The notes beneath the pieces were generated by a model that made no database searches, was not told the origin of the DNA, and saw nothing but the letters and a program-made list of their open reading frames with translations. Below are positions 43,867 to 56,500 of a DNA stretch of 64,000 nucleotides, piece after piece. The position numbers and the translations under genes are program-made. The stretch comes from Bacteroidia bacterium. Lineage in GTDB: Bacteria; Bacteroidota; Bacteroidia; Flavobacteriales; Flavobacteriaceae. Each line of letters begins with the position of its first letter. Within the stretch, counting starts at the first letter, position 1. The stretch lies in NCBI GenBank assembly GCA_030427585.1, contig JAUIBW010000024.1, forward strand, positions 1 to 64,000, read 5' to 3'.

Positions 43867-46800
43867 ATGACAGTTTTCTCTAAGAAGTTTATCAATCAGT
43901 TATATATCGCTGAAAATGCAGCAGACGATCGTGGTTTTATTGCTTTTGTTACACCAGAAGAAATAGACCCTCCCGGTGACACTATTAACCTAAAAGATGC
44001 TCTAAGTAATACCTTTTATAATGGAAATTTTGTGTTTTCTGCACAGACACCTTCTATTGAAAATGATACAGATGCCGAAATTTTTGTAAAAAACATAAAC
44101 GAGTTAATTTCCTCTAGTTCTGCCAATAGAGCTATGATATGGCTCGAAGAGATTGATATTAGTGAAATCGATAAATCTAACACATCTCTTATGGGACTTA
44201 GTGCAGACGGTTCAAATTTAAACACGGGACTACAAGCACCTCTTACCTCGAGTCTAAACCTTACCATACAAAACGGGATGGGACTGATCTTAGATGAGGT
44301 TTCTAGTGTGATTACTCTTAATGGAAACCCAGGTAATCTGGTCATCAATTTTTCGGGAACTTCGGCTCCAAAAACGATCCCTACCAAAATAGGATATATC
44401 GATTTCTCAGGAGAGTTACGTGGCTGTATACGCTTTTCTAATTTTTTTATTAACAGGCTCTCCCTTTTAAATGATTTAAAATGGGGATTTCAATACTTGT
44501 TTCCAGAGGAAGAAGGTGATGAAGATTCATTATCAGAATGGTTACCATTAGCCCAAAGTACTCCTGCAGGAGATTATCTTGGATTTAGTATTGTAATCGA
44601 TCCTTCAGATGTTACAAATGAAGCCTTTGACCCTTGCCCGAATGACGATTCTTCTGTATGTAATATCAATACAGCATACAACTCAAGAAGAACCTATTTT
44701 AACTTTACCGGCAAAAACAATGATCAAAGAAATACTACTCTAAACTCGTATTTTACTTCTAACTATGGAAATGAAATAACACTACTACCTAAGCAGGAAG
44801 CTAACAATGTATACAATGCTCGCCTGGTAATTTCTACAGGTGCCATAAACGATAATAGTAATACAGAAGAATTTCATTTTACTCCCGAAGGAGATTTTGA
44901 AATTCAATTTCAAAAAGAAACGACTACTGGTGAATACTACATGATGTGTGGCTTACAGGGCACAGAATTTTTCACTTTGAGTCAAAAAGGAGATACTATT
45001 CGTTTTATTTCTAAAAATGCAGCATTAGCACCTAAATTCCCTTTCGAAGCTGCTTCGTCTGTAAAAGCACCCGAGTCACCAACAGCTCCTTTATTATCTC
45101 ATACAAAAGAAACCTCCTGGGCCACTATATTAAACACTTCTGGTAATACAGTTACCTATGTATCCCAACCAAGAGGCTCTGCTCTTTTTGGAGAAGGTAG
45201 TTCTTCTTATAAATATCCTGATCTATTTGTTCATAATAATTTGGGCTTTACCTATACAGCTAATAATACAACCTTATTTCCTATAGTTCCTTATCTGGGA
45301 TTAACTGTAGGAAATGGAATCACTTCTTTTTCTGAATCAGATACCGAAACATTCGAAAGCCAAATCATTAGTCAAACTCGTAGAAATAATATCGGAAAAG
45401 CTAGCACTAATACATCATTGTTATCTGCAAAACAAATGGTAAATAAAAACGGAGTAACTCCCACTACTTCTACCACTCCGTCAGGACTTTTGGCTACTAC
45501 AACACAAAGTGGAGGGCAAACCTTATGGAACGAAGTTTTCTTAGGTCAGAATACAGATCATGGTGACAAGTATAAACTAGAGTTTTTAAATCCCGAAAAC
45601 GAGCTGGTAGAGGCACTACAAACCAGCGACCTCTTTTTAGTCACTGCAAATTCAAAATATTTAGGAGCATTAGGCGAAGAAGACCCTCTAACAGCCACAT
45701 TTAACAATATCATGAGTATTGATAGTTGGAAGTTACAGGCCAATGTTGGGCAAGGAAGCGAATACAACAATTACAAAAATATCATGATCATTAAAGGACG
45801 TAAAGGCAAATTATATGATCCTGACCCTAATCCGGAAATTAGTGCTAAAGAAAGCCTGGTCGCTAATCCAAAAAAATGGACACAACGTGATCAATTTGGT
45901 TCTCCGTCTACCATTAATTCTGAAGGAGTGCAACAAGATCCAGATGCTGATCAATTGATCATACTATCACAGTGGCTGCAGTCCTATTTTAAAGAAACAT
46001 ACGAACAGTCTGACAACGAGTATTTCTCTAAATTTAATGAAATTGCTACCAATGAAAACTGGACCGGTATTCTGGTACTGCGAATGGATATTAAAGAAAT
46101 CCCTACGAATCTTCAGGGTATTATGGCTGGGATTACTAATCCCGAAGCGTTTAATGCACATCATTTTGCAGTAGAAATAAGCCCTGTAAAAAAAGGAGAG
46201 TCTAAAAACACAGGAGCTGTTGTTGATCAATCCAGTACTATGTTTGGTTTGATCTATTATGTAGATCCAGACTTTGATGACACTATCAATCCACCAGAAA
46301 CTATCTCTCCCACCACTGCAGACACTTATGATTTTAGACTACTCTCGTTAAAAGTCTTATTCGAAAATACCGCCGTAAAAAACTTTGAAAGCTATTCCCA
46401 ATTAACCATCAATAAACTTTTTGATAGTGATGTGTTGAGTATGGGGAATCCAGAGAACATTTTCAAAAATATTTTACTCAAAGGTAGTTTTCAGATTAAT
46501 AATGGGAATGCTGTATATAGCATGGGTAGTGTTGAGGATAATGTCTTTCTGTTCGATAGTAATATCTATAATAAAATAGAGATCACTAATGTATTATTAA
46601 CTACACGAGACTCTCCAAAAGAAGGATATGATGAGTCCTGGTTTAGTATGCAGGGATTCATTGATTACAAAATTATTGAGAATACCAGTGATGCACAAAA
46701 TGTAACCAATTTTGATATTTTCTCTTTCGGAAGCCCTGATAACGATAATCTCACACCAAGAACAGGCCTTAATTTCAGTAACCTTGGGATTGCTATGGTT

Positions 46801-47472
46801 TATGAAATTGAACATCCGCAGCAAAATAAATCCTTGAATTTTGATGCTGGAGAAATCACTTTTGATATCACTACCAGTACAGCCAGAAGCGAAAGTTTAT
46901 TTATCAATTTTGCGTTGGATCTAAAAGGTTTAATTATCGGAAACAGTGAAAAAAGCCCACAGGACAAAGGTTTCTTAACTGTAATCCCCGATGTTAGATT
47001 ATCTGGGGTCGACAACTCTGCCTGGTATGGCTTGGATTTTAAACTAAATATGGGAACTCCGGGAGAACTGGCAGGTAAAGTAAGTTTAGACTCTTTTCTG
47101 CTATTAAGTTGGGCGCCTGATAGCACAGGAGATACTTACAATGCCAACATTGGTATTTCTCTACCAGGTACAGGCGGTGGAGCAAAATTAATTAGCCTGC
47201 AATCGGTACTCAAACTCTCTATAGGACAACTTCGATTAGCTTTTGACAATAGTCAGAAATCGTTCCTTCTTATGTTTACCCAAATTGCTTTAAAATTTTT
47301 AGGCTTACTTAAAATTCCGCCTAATGGTTCTTCTTTATTTTACCTGTTTGGCAATCCTAATTCTGGAGGAAAATCATCTGGATTAGGCTGGTATGCTATG
47401 TATAAGAAAGATGATCCAAGTTCTATAAAAAGCTTAAAAAGTAATAAGAAAACAGCGACACTGGCAGAATAG
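43867..47472 (+). CDS. 1201-aa beta-rich protein of unknown function
   Basis: The protein has no signal peptide or membrane helix (MTVFSKKFINQLYIAENAAD). It is rich in Asn, Ser, Thr, Asp and Gly and is predicted by eye to be almost wholly beta. Recurrent strand-turn elements occur around 460-640 and 790-1150, with segments like GSFQINNGNAVYSMGSVEDN and LGWYAMYKKDD at the end. A few Cys lie between residues about 180 and 360. The C-terminal 350 residues (ITFDITTSTARSESLFINFALD, NIGISLPGTGGGAKLISLQSVL) resemble in style the central part of the 3989-aa protein encoded 73 bp downstream, so the two may form one assembly. I do not recognise a family. Confidence 0.6.
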   Translation: MTVFSKKFINQLYIAENAADDRGFIAFVTPEEIDPPGDTINLKDALSNTFYNGNFVFSAQTPSIENDTDAEIFVKNINELISSSSANRAMIWLEEIDISEIDKSNTSLMGLSADGSNLNTGLQAPLTSSLNLTIQNGMGLILDEVSSVITLNGNPGNLVINFSGTSAPKTIPTKIGYIDFSGELRGCIRFSNFFINRLSLLNDLKWGFQYLFPEEEGDEDSLSEWLPLAQSTPAGDYLGFSIVIDPSDVTNEAFDPCPNDDSSVCNINTAYNSRRTYFNFTGKNNDQRNTTLNSYFTSNYGNEITLLPKQEANNVYNARLVISTGAINDNSNTEEFHFTPEGDFEIQFQKETTTGEYYMMCGLQGTEFFTLSQKGDTIRFISKNAALAPKFPFEAASSVKAPESPTAPLLSHTKETSWATILNTSGNTVTYVSQPRGSALFGEGSSSYKYPDLFVHNNLGFTYTANNTTLFPIVPYLGLTVGNGITSFSESDTETFESQIISQTRRNNIGKASTNTSLLSAKQMVNKNGVTPTTSTTPSGLLATTTQSGGQTLWNEVFLGQNTDHGDKYKLEFLNPENELVEALQTSDLFLVTANSKYLGALGEEDPLTATFNNIMSIDSWKLQANVGQGSEYNNYKNIMIIKGRKGKLYDPDPNPEISAKESLVANPKKWTQRDQFGSPSTINSEGVQQDPDADQLIILSQWLQSYFKETYEQSDNEYFSKFNEIATNENWTGILVLRMDIKEIPTNLQGIMAGITNPEAFNAHHFAVEISPVKKGESKNTGAVVDQSSTMFGLIYYVDPDFDDTINPPETISPTTADTYDFRLLSLKVLFENTAVKNFESYSQLTINKLFDSDVLSMGNPENIFKNILLKGSFQINNGNAVYSMGSVEDNVFLFDSNIYNKIEITNVLLTTRDSPKEGYDESWFSMQGFIDYKIIENTSDAQNVTNFDIFSFGSPDNDNLTPRTGLNFSNLGIAMVYEIEHPQQNKSLNFDAGEITFDITTSTARSESLFINFALDLKGLIIGNSEKSPQDKGFLTVIPDVRLSGVDNSAWYGLDFKLNMGTPGELAGKVSLDSFLLLSWAPDSTGDTYNANIGISLPGTGGGAKLISLQSVLKLSIGQLRLAFDNSQKSFLLMFTQIALKFLGLLKIPPNGSSLFYLFGNPNSGGKSSGLGWYAMYKKDDPSSIKSLKSNKKTATLAE

Positions 47473-47545
47473 TACAGACATGATATTTATAACCAACATA
47501 TCATAATTCTGTAAAGAATTACACAAATCATAAAAATAGTTTAAG

Positions 47546-50500
47546 ATGGGCGACTTCAATGATCTTTTAACCAAACTAATGCAAGGGCAGGATACTAGTG
47601 AGTCTACTACCGATGCATCAATAAAGGACATGCTTGCACTTATAAAAAGCAAGGATGAGCTACGATTTTATGTAGATGGCACCCCTAATTTTGGGCATCA
47701 GGCCACTACAGTTAATATTATGAAAAGAATAGTTGATGCTACAGACTATTCTAAAAATATCCTAATGATCTATTCTGGAGCAGATACCCCAAAGAAATTG
47801 GCTATACTGCTTACTGGTCTTATCCCAGATGACATATCAACGACCAGTATTACTTATGGTAAAGCTACCATTACCTTTTTAGAATATAAAGATACAAAGC
47901 CAAACCTAGAACAAATCGATTTTGGATTTACCGGAGGGGCCGATAACAGCCAAGTAAATTATGCAGATCTTTTTAATGTTACCTATTTTTTAAGACTTCA
48001 ACCTTATTTATGGGAAAAAGCACCTAATCAAATAGAGCGTAAAGATAAAGACCCCTATGATTTAACAAAAGAATCTGCTTCATTCGCAGAATTAGCATTT
48101 AAATTCCCCGCAGATTCTCTAACAACTGTTCCAGAAACCTTATGGTCATGGTATGCAAAAAATCAAACCTATGATCCTAATTTAAAAATAAGATCTATAA
48201 ATGCCGAGTCGATTTATAATGCCCATACTACTAAAAAAGAACTTCGACTTTGGCCAATATATGGTTTGCATCAGTTTTCCAGTCCAGCAGAAATGACTTT
48301 AAACTTAATTCTTTCTGCGTTTACTGCCCAAATGAGTAACAATACACCCATTGCCCTTTTTATTCTAAGCGATATTGCCAAAATACAAGAAAAATATCAG
48401 CAAATGCCTTTTGATTATGCTTCGGCATTTGCTACAGATTTAAAAAACAAGGACAGCTCTTTACCTGCCCTCAAAGCAAAAATTAAAGAAGTCTATCTGG
48501 ATAACGATCTCATGGGAGCTTATGCCCAACTAAGTTTAAATAATTTTATTCTTAAACTGGGACAACAAGTTAAACCATTAATGGATGGTGGATATACATT
48601 ATCATTAATAGAAGGATACAAAAATGGAAGTTATATAAAAATTGATGACCTAACCAGTACACTTACCGGGGCAGGAAATAAAGAAATAGTAGCGATCACG
48701 CTTGGACCAGTTCCTCAAGAAGTTTATAATTATTACTATGCCAATTCGGGATTACCCGGAGTGTTTGAAGGTCAGGGATCTTCTAGTCTACCGATTAGCC
48801 TGGGGCAACCTTTTTTGCAAATTCCAAAAACGGGAGAAGAAGACAGGGCCAATTATCCCTCTACCCTATCTGCTGTAAACTATTCCCCTGTTGCAGAGGC
48901 CGCAAAAACCGCAGCATTAAACTTCAGAAATCAGACGTTTGACACCTATCTGCAAAAAACAAATCCCGGCAAACCTGAAGAATATTATGATGCATTAGCT
49001 GTTTCGGGAGCGTTTATGGTAAATTCGTATACAGCATCTAATGATGTACATACCTATTTCACGAATTTAGGAGTTTATTATCAAAAAGATATCCATGATA
49101 AATTAATGCTTGGTTTGGTGGGAGTAAAATTGGTCTTACCAATTGTTACGTTATTAGCATCTTCAAAAGCACGTACCAAAATCAGTTCTGACACCGATCT
49201 AATGGTTTTAGAAGAAGAAGCACTTACATTAGAAGGTGTGTATAATAAACTTATCAATAATTATAGCAATGGTGGTGTAAATATCCTAAATGCATTACCA
49301 AATACATATCTATCCTCTTTTTTCAAACTGGTCACCGGTAATTTGTTTTTTATTACTGTAGCCAAAGAGGATATTACAGAAGAAAAAGACGGAGATACGG
49401 TAACAAAAGTTACCTTATCTAAAGGAACAACAACTGCCTTTGGTCCTGATTTTAATATTACATTAAATTTTACCAGTCCCGAAGAGTCGGTTGTAACAGA
49501 GATTGAAACGGAAATAAATCAACGTTGGAATATCGACGGAATCCCCTGGATAGGATTCGAAAAGCCTGGTTTCAGTTTAAAAATTAACGAAGCCGGAAGC
49601 GCAGTAGAAGGAGGTTTGAAAGGAAATATTATTGGGTCTGGCAAAGATGCCAATAATGATCCTATAGTACTGGAAACAATGATTAAATACCCCGAAGAAG
49701 AGAACACCTGGCTCATTACTGGCGGTTTTAGCAGTCCTCTTAGTGTATCCAGTTTTTTCCAGATGGCCGGAGGTATTAATCTGGTTCAAGTACTTCAACC
49801 TCCTTTGAATGGAATGGCTGGTTTTGGTTTAAAAGACATTCAACTACACTATAACAATCAAACTCATGCATTTGATTATATGTCGTATGCAATGAGTACC
49901 GACACCCCCTGGGAATTATCTGCAAATCCTCCTTTTCAAATTAATCCCAGTGTAGATGTACAAGTCTACAACGTGCAGGATGTAGCGAACAGAAAAATTG
50001 AATTTACGGTAACCGGTGATTTTACAATAGGCAAAGGAACGGTTAGTATTTTAGGTACTTACCCTGATTTTAAAGTCCACGGAGGGCTAAGTGATGGCGT
50101 TATCCAGCTTAGTGACTTACTAGAATTATTTGGTACAGGACCCCTAGATTTAGAAACTGCTGTAACCTTATTAGATTTTGATCTAAAACCAAATGAAAAA
50201 TATTATCAATTAAATACGATTCTCGAAGCAGATAAGCCTTTAGTTATAGGATCTCTTTTTACGATTAATAAACTAACCGTTAACATCATTCACAACACAG
50301 GTAATAATGAAGTGAGTATCGGAGGTGAATTTGTAGTATTACCCGAAAGTATGAAAATTGGGCTATCGCTACAATCTACTTATGCCACAGGAAGTGGTTG
50401 GACATTTACTGGCACACAGACCTCTGGAGCCTTAGAAATTGGGCAGCTACTTACTTTTTATATTGCACCAACCTGGAAGCCTGAAGATGGATTTGATTAT

Positions 50501-53500
50501 GCAATTGATGGTCTTGGTTTTAAAATCCAGACAAAAACCAAATATTGGGAGTTTAGCGGTAAAACCGCTAAACCCTGGGAGATTGATTTCCTTGATCTTA
50601 GTGTATCTGGTAATGCTATGGTAGCATACGGTAAAAAAGATGAAGAAACAGAGGTAGGGTATTACGGCAATATAAATGCTAATGTTACCTGGTTAGGTAT
50701 TAATTTTCAGGCATTCTATGATTTCGATCCCAATGTAAAATCCTTTGGAATTATCTGGGAATTTCTAAAAGGCGAAGTAAAAAATATTGGCACCTCTGCA
50801 AAACCTCATTACATCGCAGAATTAAGCTTTACAGAATCCACTACTATTGGTAGTATGGTAGAAAAAATGGTTTCTTGGGCAACAGGAACTCAATTTGGAC
50901 TAGCTGCTCCCTGGAATATTCTCGATAAGATTCCGCTTAACAACCTAAGTCTAAAATATGATTTTACCTCAAAACAGGTTGGTTTCAGCCTGGGTATAGG
51001 TCCTATTTCATTAGGGTTTGCTACAATAGAATCTATTGGAGTTACTTACAAATCAAATCAACCTAAGCCAGAAGATAATGGAGTAATGGTTACTTTAGAT
51101 GGTAGTTTCTTATGGCAAGATAACCCTAAGGAGCCTTTGAGCTGGGATGCTGCCAAACCGGAAACTACGCCTTCTCCTTCGGGGCAAGGAAACAAGTATC
51201 TTGATTTACGCTTACTGGCATTAGGGCAACATGTTACCATTCCTGGTTTCCAGAATGTAGAAAAAGTACAGGATGCCATAGCAATTATGGCAGATCTTCC
51301 TAACACAGAACCAGGACAAATACCTGATGTACAACTGGATGCCAACAGCAACTGGTTGGTAGGAATGGATTTTGGGGTACTTAAGCTCGGGGAAGATAAA
51401 AAATCTACATCAGCAATGGCATTGGCAAATGGAGTTGATACTAACAGCAGTGATTACTTTATCACCATGCAGATTGTTTTTAATGATCCTAATTTATATG
51501 CACTACGCCTGGCCCTCGAAGGGGAACCGGCACGGATTTTTAAAGGCCTGGATTTTCAGATTTTGTACAAAAAAATTAGTGATACCATTGGGCTGTATAA
51601 GGCCGAAATCGCTTTACCCACAGTAATGCGAAAAATACAGTTAGGGCAGGTTAACCTTACCTTACCAATTTTTGGTATAGAATTGTTTACCAATGGTGAT
51701 TTTCAGGTAGATATAGGATTTCCCTGGAAAGAAGATTTTTCTAGATCGTTTACTTTCCAAACCTTGATTTGGACACCGATAGGCATCCCAATCCCTGTTA
51801 TGGGGTCTGCCGGAGTTTATTTTGGTAAACTAAGCAGTGCTACAACTAATAAAGTACCAGATACCACTCTGGGTACTTTTAACCCAGTACTGGTTTTTGG
51901 TTTTGGTATGCAATTTGGGTTTGGCTATGATTTTGACGCTGGTATTTTGAAAGCAGGATTTAGCCTCACTGCAGTAGCAATTTTAGAAGGAGTTCTGGCT
52001 AAGTACAATCCATACCAATTAACAACAACTTCTTCATCTAATGATGCCCAGGTAGCAGAAGCGTATTATTTCTGGTTTAGAGGTACAGTCGGTGTTATCG
52101 GAAAATTATACGGTACTGTTGATTTTGCGATCATTAAAGCTGATCTTAATATTGATATTAGATTACTGGCTCAATTAACCTTCTCTCCTTACGAGCCTAT
52201 TGTAATTCAGTTATCAGCTTCGGTAAGTGTTTCATTGAGTGTAAGTATAAACCTGGGGCTATTCAAAATAAAAATGCACTTCAGCTTCTCTGCAAGCATA
52301 AGTCAAAGTATTACGATCAAAGCTATAGCAAGTAATCCACCTTGGGAGGATGCTTCTTCTGGTATGGCTTTAAAAGCATATGCACAGCATGGGTTACAAA
52401 ATGCGAAACAACTTCGTATCGCTTTACATAACCCGCTTACAGTAGCATTAACTCAGGTTACCCCAAACTGGTCTAACCTAGAAAAAGCCGCAACAGTAGC
52501 CCCACTAACCGGATATCTAGGACTTGGGCTTACTATGGCCGGTGATAAAGCTACTCAACTAAGCGAGCAACAGGCATGTTATATTGCTATGCTTTTCTTA
52601 GAATCTATGACACCACCACAAGAGGATCGTGTAAATGGATACCAAAAAGCATTTAAAGACACTGCCGATTCTTCTTTTGAATTATTAAGTAAAGAAATCT
52701 TTAGATGGACAGTCGCTGCACTTCAGAATGGTCCTATTACTAGTGAACAAGTAGATAATACTCCGGTCACCAGCTCGCAATTAACACAACTATTAGCGTA
52801 TTTTAGTGATCCTTCTAATCCTAGTCCAATCCCAACAGAAGCTATAGATTCTTTTATGACAGACCAGTTTGATCTGCATATTCAGGAACAACCACAACAA
52901 GAAACAGATGTCAACGCTACATTTTTCCCAATGGCATTGTCACTACAATTATCGACACCAGATTATGGTACCTATTACAAAGGAGTGACCTATGATTTTG
53001 AAAGTTATAACACTATTTCTTCTACATATATAAGTGATCTTAGAAAATACTTCGATCAATTGGCGATCCAGATGCAAGACAAAGATCCTGCAACTTTTGC
53101 TGCCTTTGCAGAAGGAGAAGATATCTCTGTCGGCAACTTTGTATTTAGTGACTATTTCTTACTGATTGCCAAACAAATGGTTCAGAGTGCGCAGGATTCT
53201 TTAAAAGATTTTAAATATTATACCAACAATGGAGATAGCCCAGACAGTATTGTAAAATGGGTTAATGATAATGGCGACCTCTCTGGGGATATGGCGTATA
53301 CTATTGCAGAACTTTTTAATGATAATTCTGGTATAGCTTTAACTTCTAGCAAAGCCATGTATATCCCTAAAAGCGCATATACTGTACAGCAGGGGGATAC
53401 TTTTGATAGTATTGCTAATCAAGCTATTTACGGAAAGAGTTTTGATGGAAATAGCCTAGCAACATTAAATAAAGAGGCTCAAAATATTCTGCAAGAAGGT

Positions 53501-56500
53501 ATCGCTATTAGTTTTACCTATAATAATTATACATACGATTACACCACCTTACCTTCTCAATCTCTAACCGAAGTAGTTGATGCTATCAATGATACCGTAC
53601 CAAAAGGAAATCAAATTGATATCAATATTTTGATTACTGATGGCAGTATCGCTTCTATAACCAACTTACTACTTCCTGTGGCTACATTAAGTATTCCTTT
53701 AGTTACATATACCACAGTCGAAGGTGATACCCTGAGAAGTGTAGCTTCTAAATTTAATGTTACTCCAGAAGATCTGGCTAATTCTGGCGATAAAGATCAT
53801 AATAACGATAAGATTACAGATCTATTTGATTCTGCCACTCTGGATATGGCAAATCTAGAGCAGTTTAAAGTAGGCGAATTACTTAAAGAAATTCAGGCTA
53901 CCCAGGGCATACAACACTTGTCTGGTATGACTTCTAGATATTACCTAGCAGGGCTTAAACTTCCGGTAGATGGGGTTACTCCAAACTATAAAGGGATGTG
54001 GGTAGAGGATAATAATGGTGTTTTATCATACGGGGATTTAGAATCTGCAGGACTATATGCACTAGATGGTCAGCAGTTTCCTATCCCCACTCTTACAGAA
54101 GGTAATAATTTTAAAATCACCTTTAGCAAACCAGATCCTGATGCATTAAAATGGTTATCATTTAATGGTGATGACCCTGAGAAAATGGTAATTACTATCA
54201 AACCCGATAGTGATGATGCTATACGCATAAATAAGGTTACTGAATATGCTACCCAAAACAAATTAAATACTGGTCTTAGTTTCTTAGGTGTTAATGATTT
54301 GTTTACCAATAGCGAAGCTAGTTATCCCTATACATCAGAGATTGTCTGGAATGCCGCTTCTTCTATTCATCTTCCATATGGAGGTACTCCTCCCGGTGTA
54401 CCGGCATTTAGCTTATGGCCTTTACCAGACACACTACTTCAACTTCCGGATCTAAGTACTCGCGCTGTTAACCCAAGAATGGAATTTTTAATCGGTCAGT
54501 ATGATGATGTTTCTAAAAAGATGATCAATCATAATGTTTCGTATTATGGGCTAGGGTCTCTGGTAGAGGTTACTATAAAGAGAGTGCCTATCGTTTCTGA
54601 TAGCCCATCTACACTAACTACTTACGAAGTCGTTGGAGCGAATAGTAACAATGCTAATATTCTTGAAAAAATAGTTAGCGAAATTGGTGATAACAATTCG
54701 CTAATTGCCAGTTTGATCCCTGCCTATGCTGTTGATGCTAATGGAAGCACTCCTAATGGTATACAGACCGATGCACAAAATGCACTCACAATGGGATTAG
54801 CCCAGGTAAACCTTTCTACGGAAACCAGACCTGATATGGCTTTTAGTGCATTACTAAAAACTGCATCGATTCCTGAAGACGAAGAAATGAGATTGCTCAA
54901 TACCGAGACAGATTTCTTACGATTGTTATGGCAAGCCAGCATTACCAGAAACGGGGGATATTATTTATACTACTATAATACAGATAGTAAACAAGGGCTA
55001 CCGGATCGTATTTTTGATGATAACGGGGAGGCTACATTATCATTTATCGTAATGTACAGTAAACCTTCTGAAGAAAGCCTGCAAAACACAATAACTTCGT
55101 ATATGAATGTTTTTGCTAATGGAGAGGCTATTAATAAAGATAACTCTGTACTCTTTGCGCAATCCAATCCGAATACCATAAAATTAGCATCTGCCAATAC
55201 CCAAACATTAGGTGAACTGGCCTATGCATACTACGGAAATATTGCTGATGTCGCTACCGATAATCAAAATCTAACCCTTGGATCAGGGATTACATTAAAT
55301 ATCAACGAAGGCATCTACGAAGTTGGAGTTGATGGCAATACACTTCAGGAAATCGCTACTCGTTTTGAGACGACTGTCGCGGCAATACAGGAAATCAATA
55401 AACAAAAATCAGGTAGCGAGTTACCCGATCAGTTAAACGTATTTGATTCTATTTTCTTACCACAGCTTACGATCACTGTAGGTACCAGCCCTGGCGGCAC
55501 TACCTTCGCTTCATTATCAGATTTTTACGGAGAGAATATTTCTTCTATTGCCAATTACAATCAGGATGTTACAGGGATATTTGCCGATAATCAAGATATT
55601 ACAAGTACTGGCGGTCCAAAAATCAGGACGGCTAATGTTGCAGCAGGTACTACTTCTATAGATGCAATACGACCTATACCTGCTCCTGTTCCTGATAATC
55701 CGAAAACAGCAGATTTTGGAGAGTTATTCTTACAAAACGTGTATAGTTCGCTCACCTATCAGGTAGTAGCTAATGATTATTTTAACAGTAGTAACATTGG
55801 TTTACCTTCTGGTCCGACAACAGATGCAGAAGATCCGGATAGTACCGATAAAATACAGGTTCCCAAAACATTAACTGCCGATGATAACTGGAACTACCAG
55901 GTAAGCATACCTTATACTCGTTTTAGTAAAGAGGTAGTAGCTTCAGAGAATGATCTTCCTGATGGAAACCATAGTCCATATTTAGGATTAGGGGATATTC
56001 TTCAGGTTAATTTTACATGGCAGGATATTTATGGCAACAGTATCATAAGTGAGTTATCAGATCCATCGGCAACCAGTAATGAGCCATTAAATGAACCCCC
56101 GGTATTAACAGGATATACAGATGCTATTCTTGGACTTAACCAGTGGCCTTCTGTTAGTTCATCCTGGATGGTAACCGGTGAAGAAGGGCAAGCCAAACTA
56201 GATACAGGATTAAATTTTGATCCCAGTTATTATCAGGGACTGATCTCTACAACAGCAAAAAGCAGTACTACCATTCTGGGGCAATATACTGTAACTGTAG
56301 ATGAGGCCAGTGCTGTAGACAAAGCTAATTATACAATCGATCAAAATGTTAATATCGAATCGATTGTTCTTAATGCTGATAAAAAATCGGTTACTATTAC
56401 GGTAGATAACATTCCTGAAAATGTAGAAATAACAGTTACTGTAAGTAACGTTAAAGCTGATGTAACGAACCCCGACGATACCAATGTTCTCGTTTTTAAC

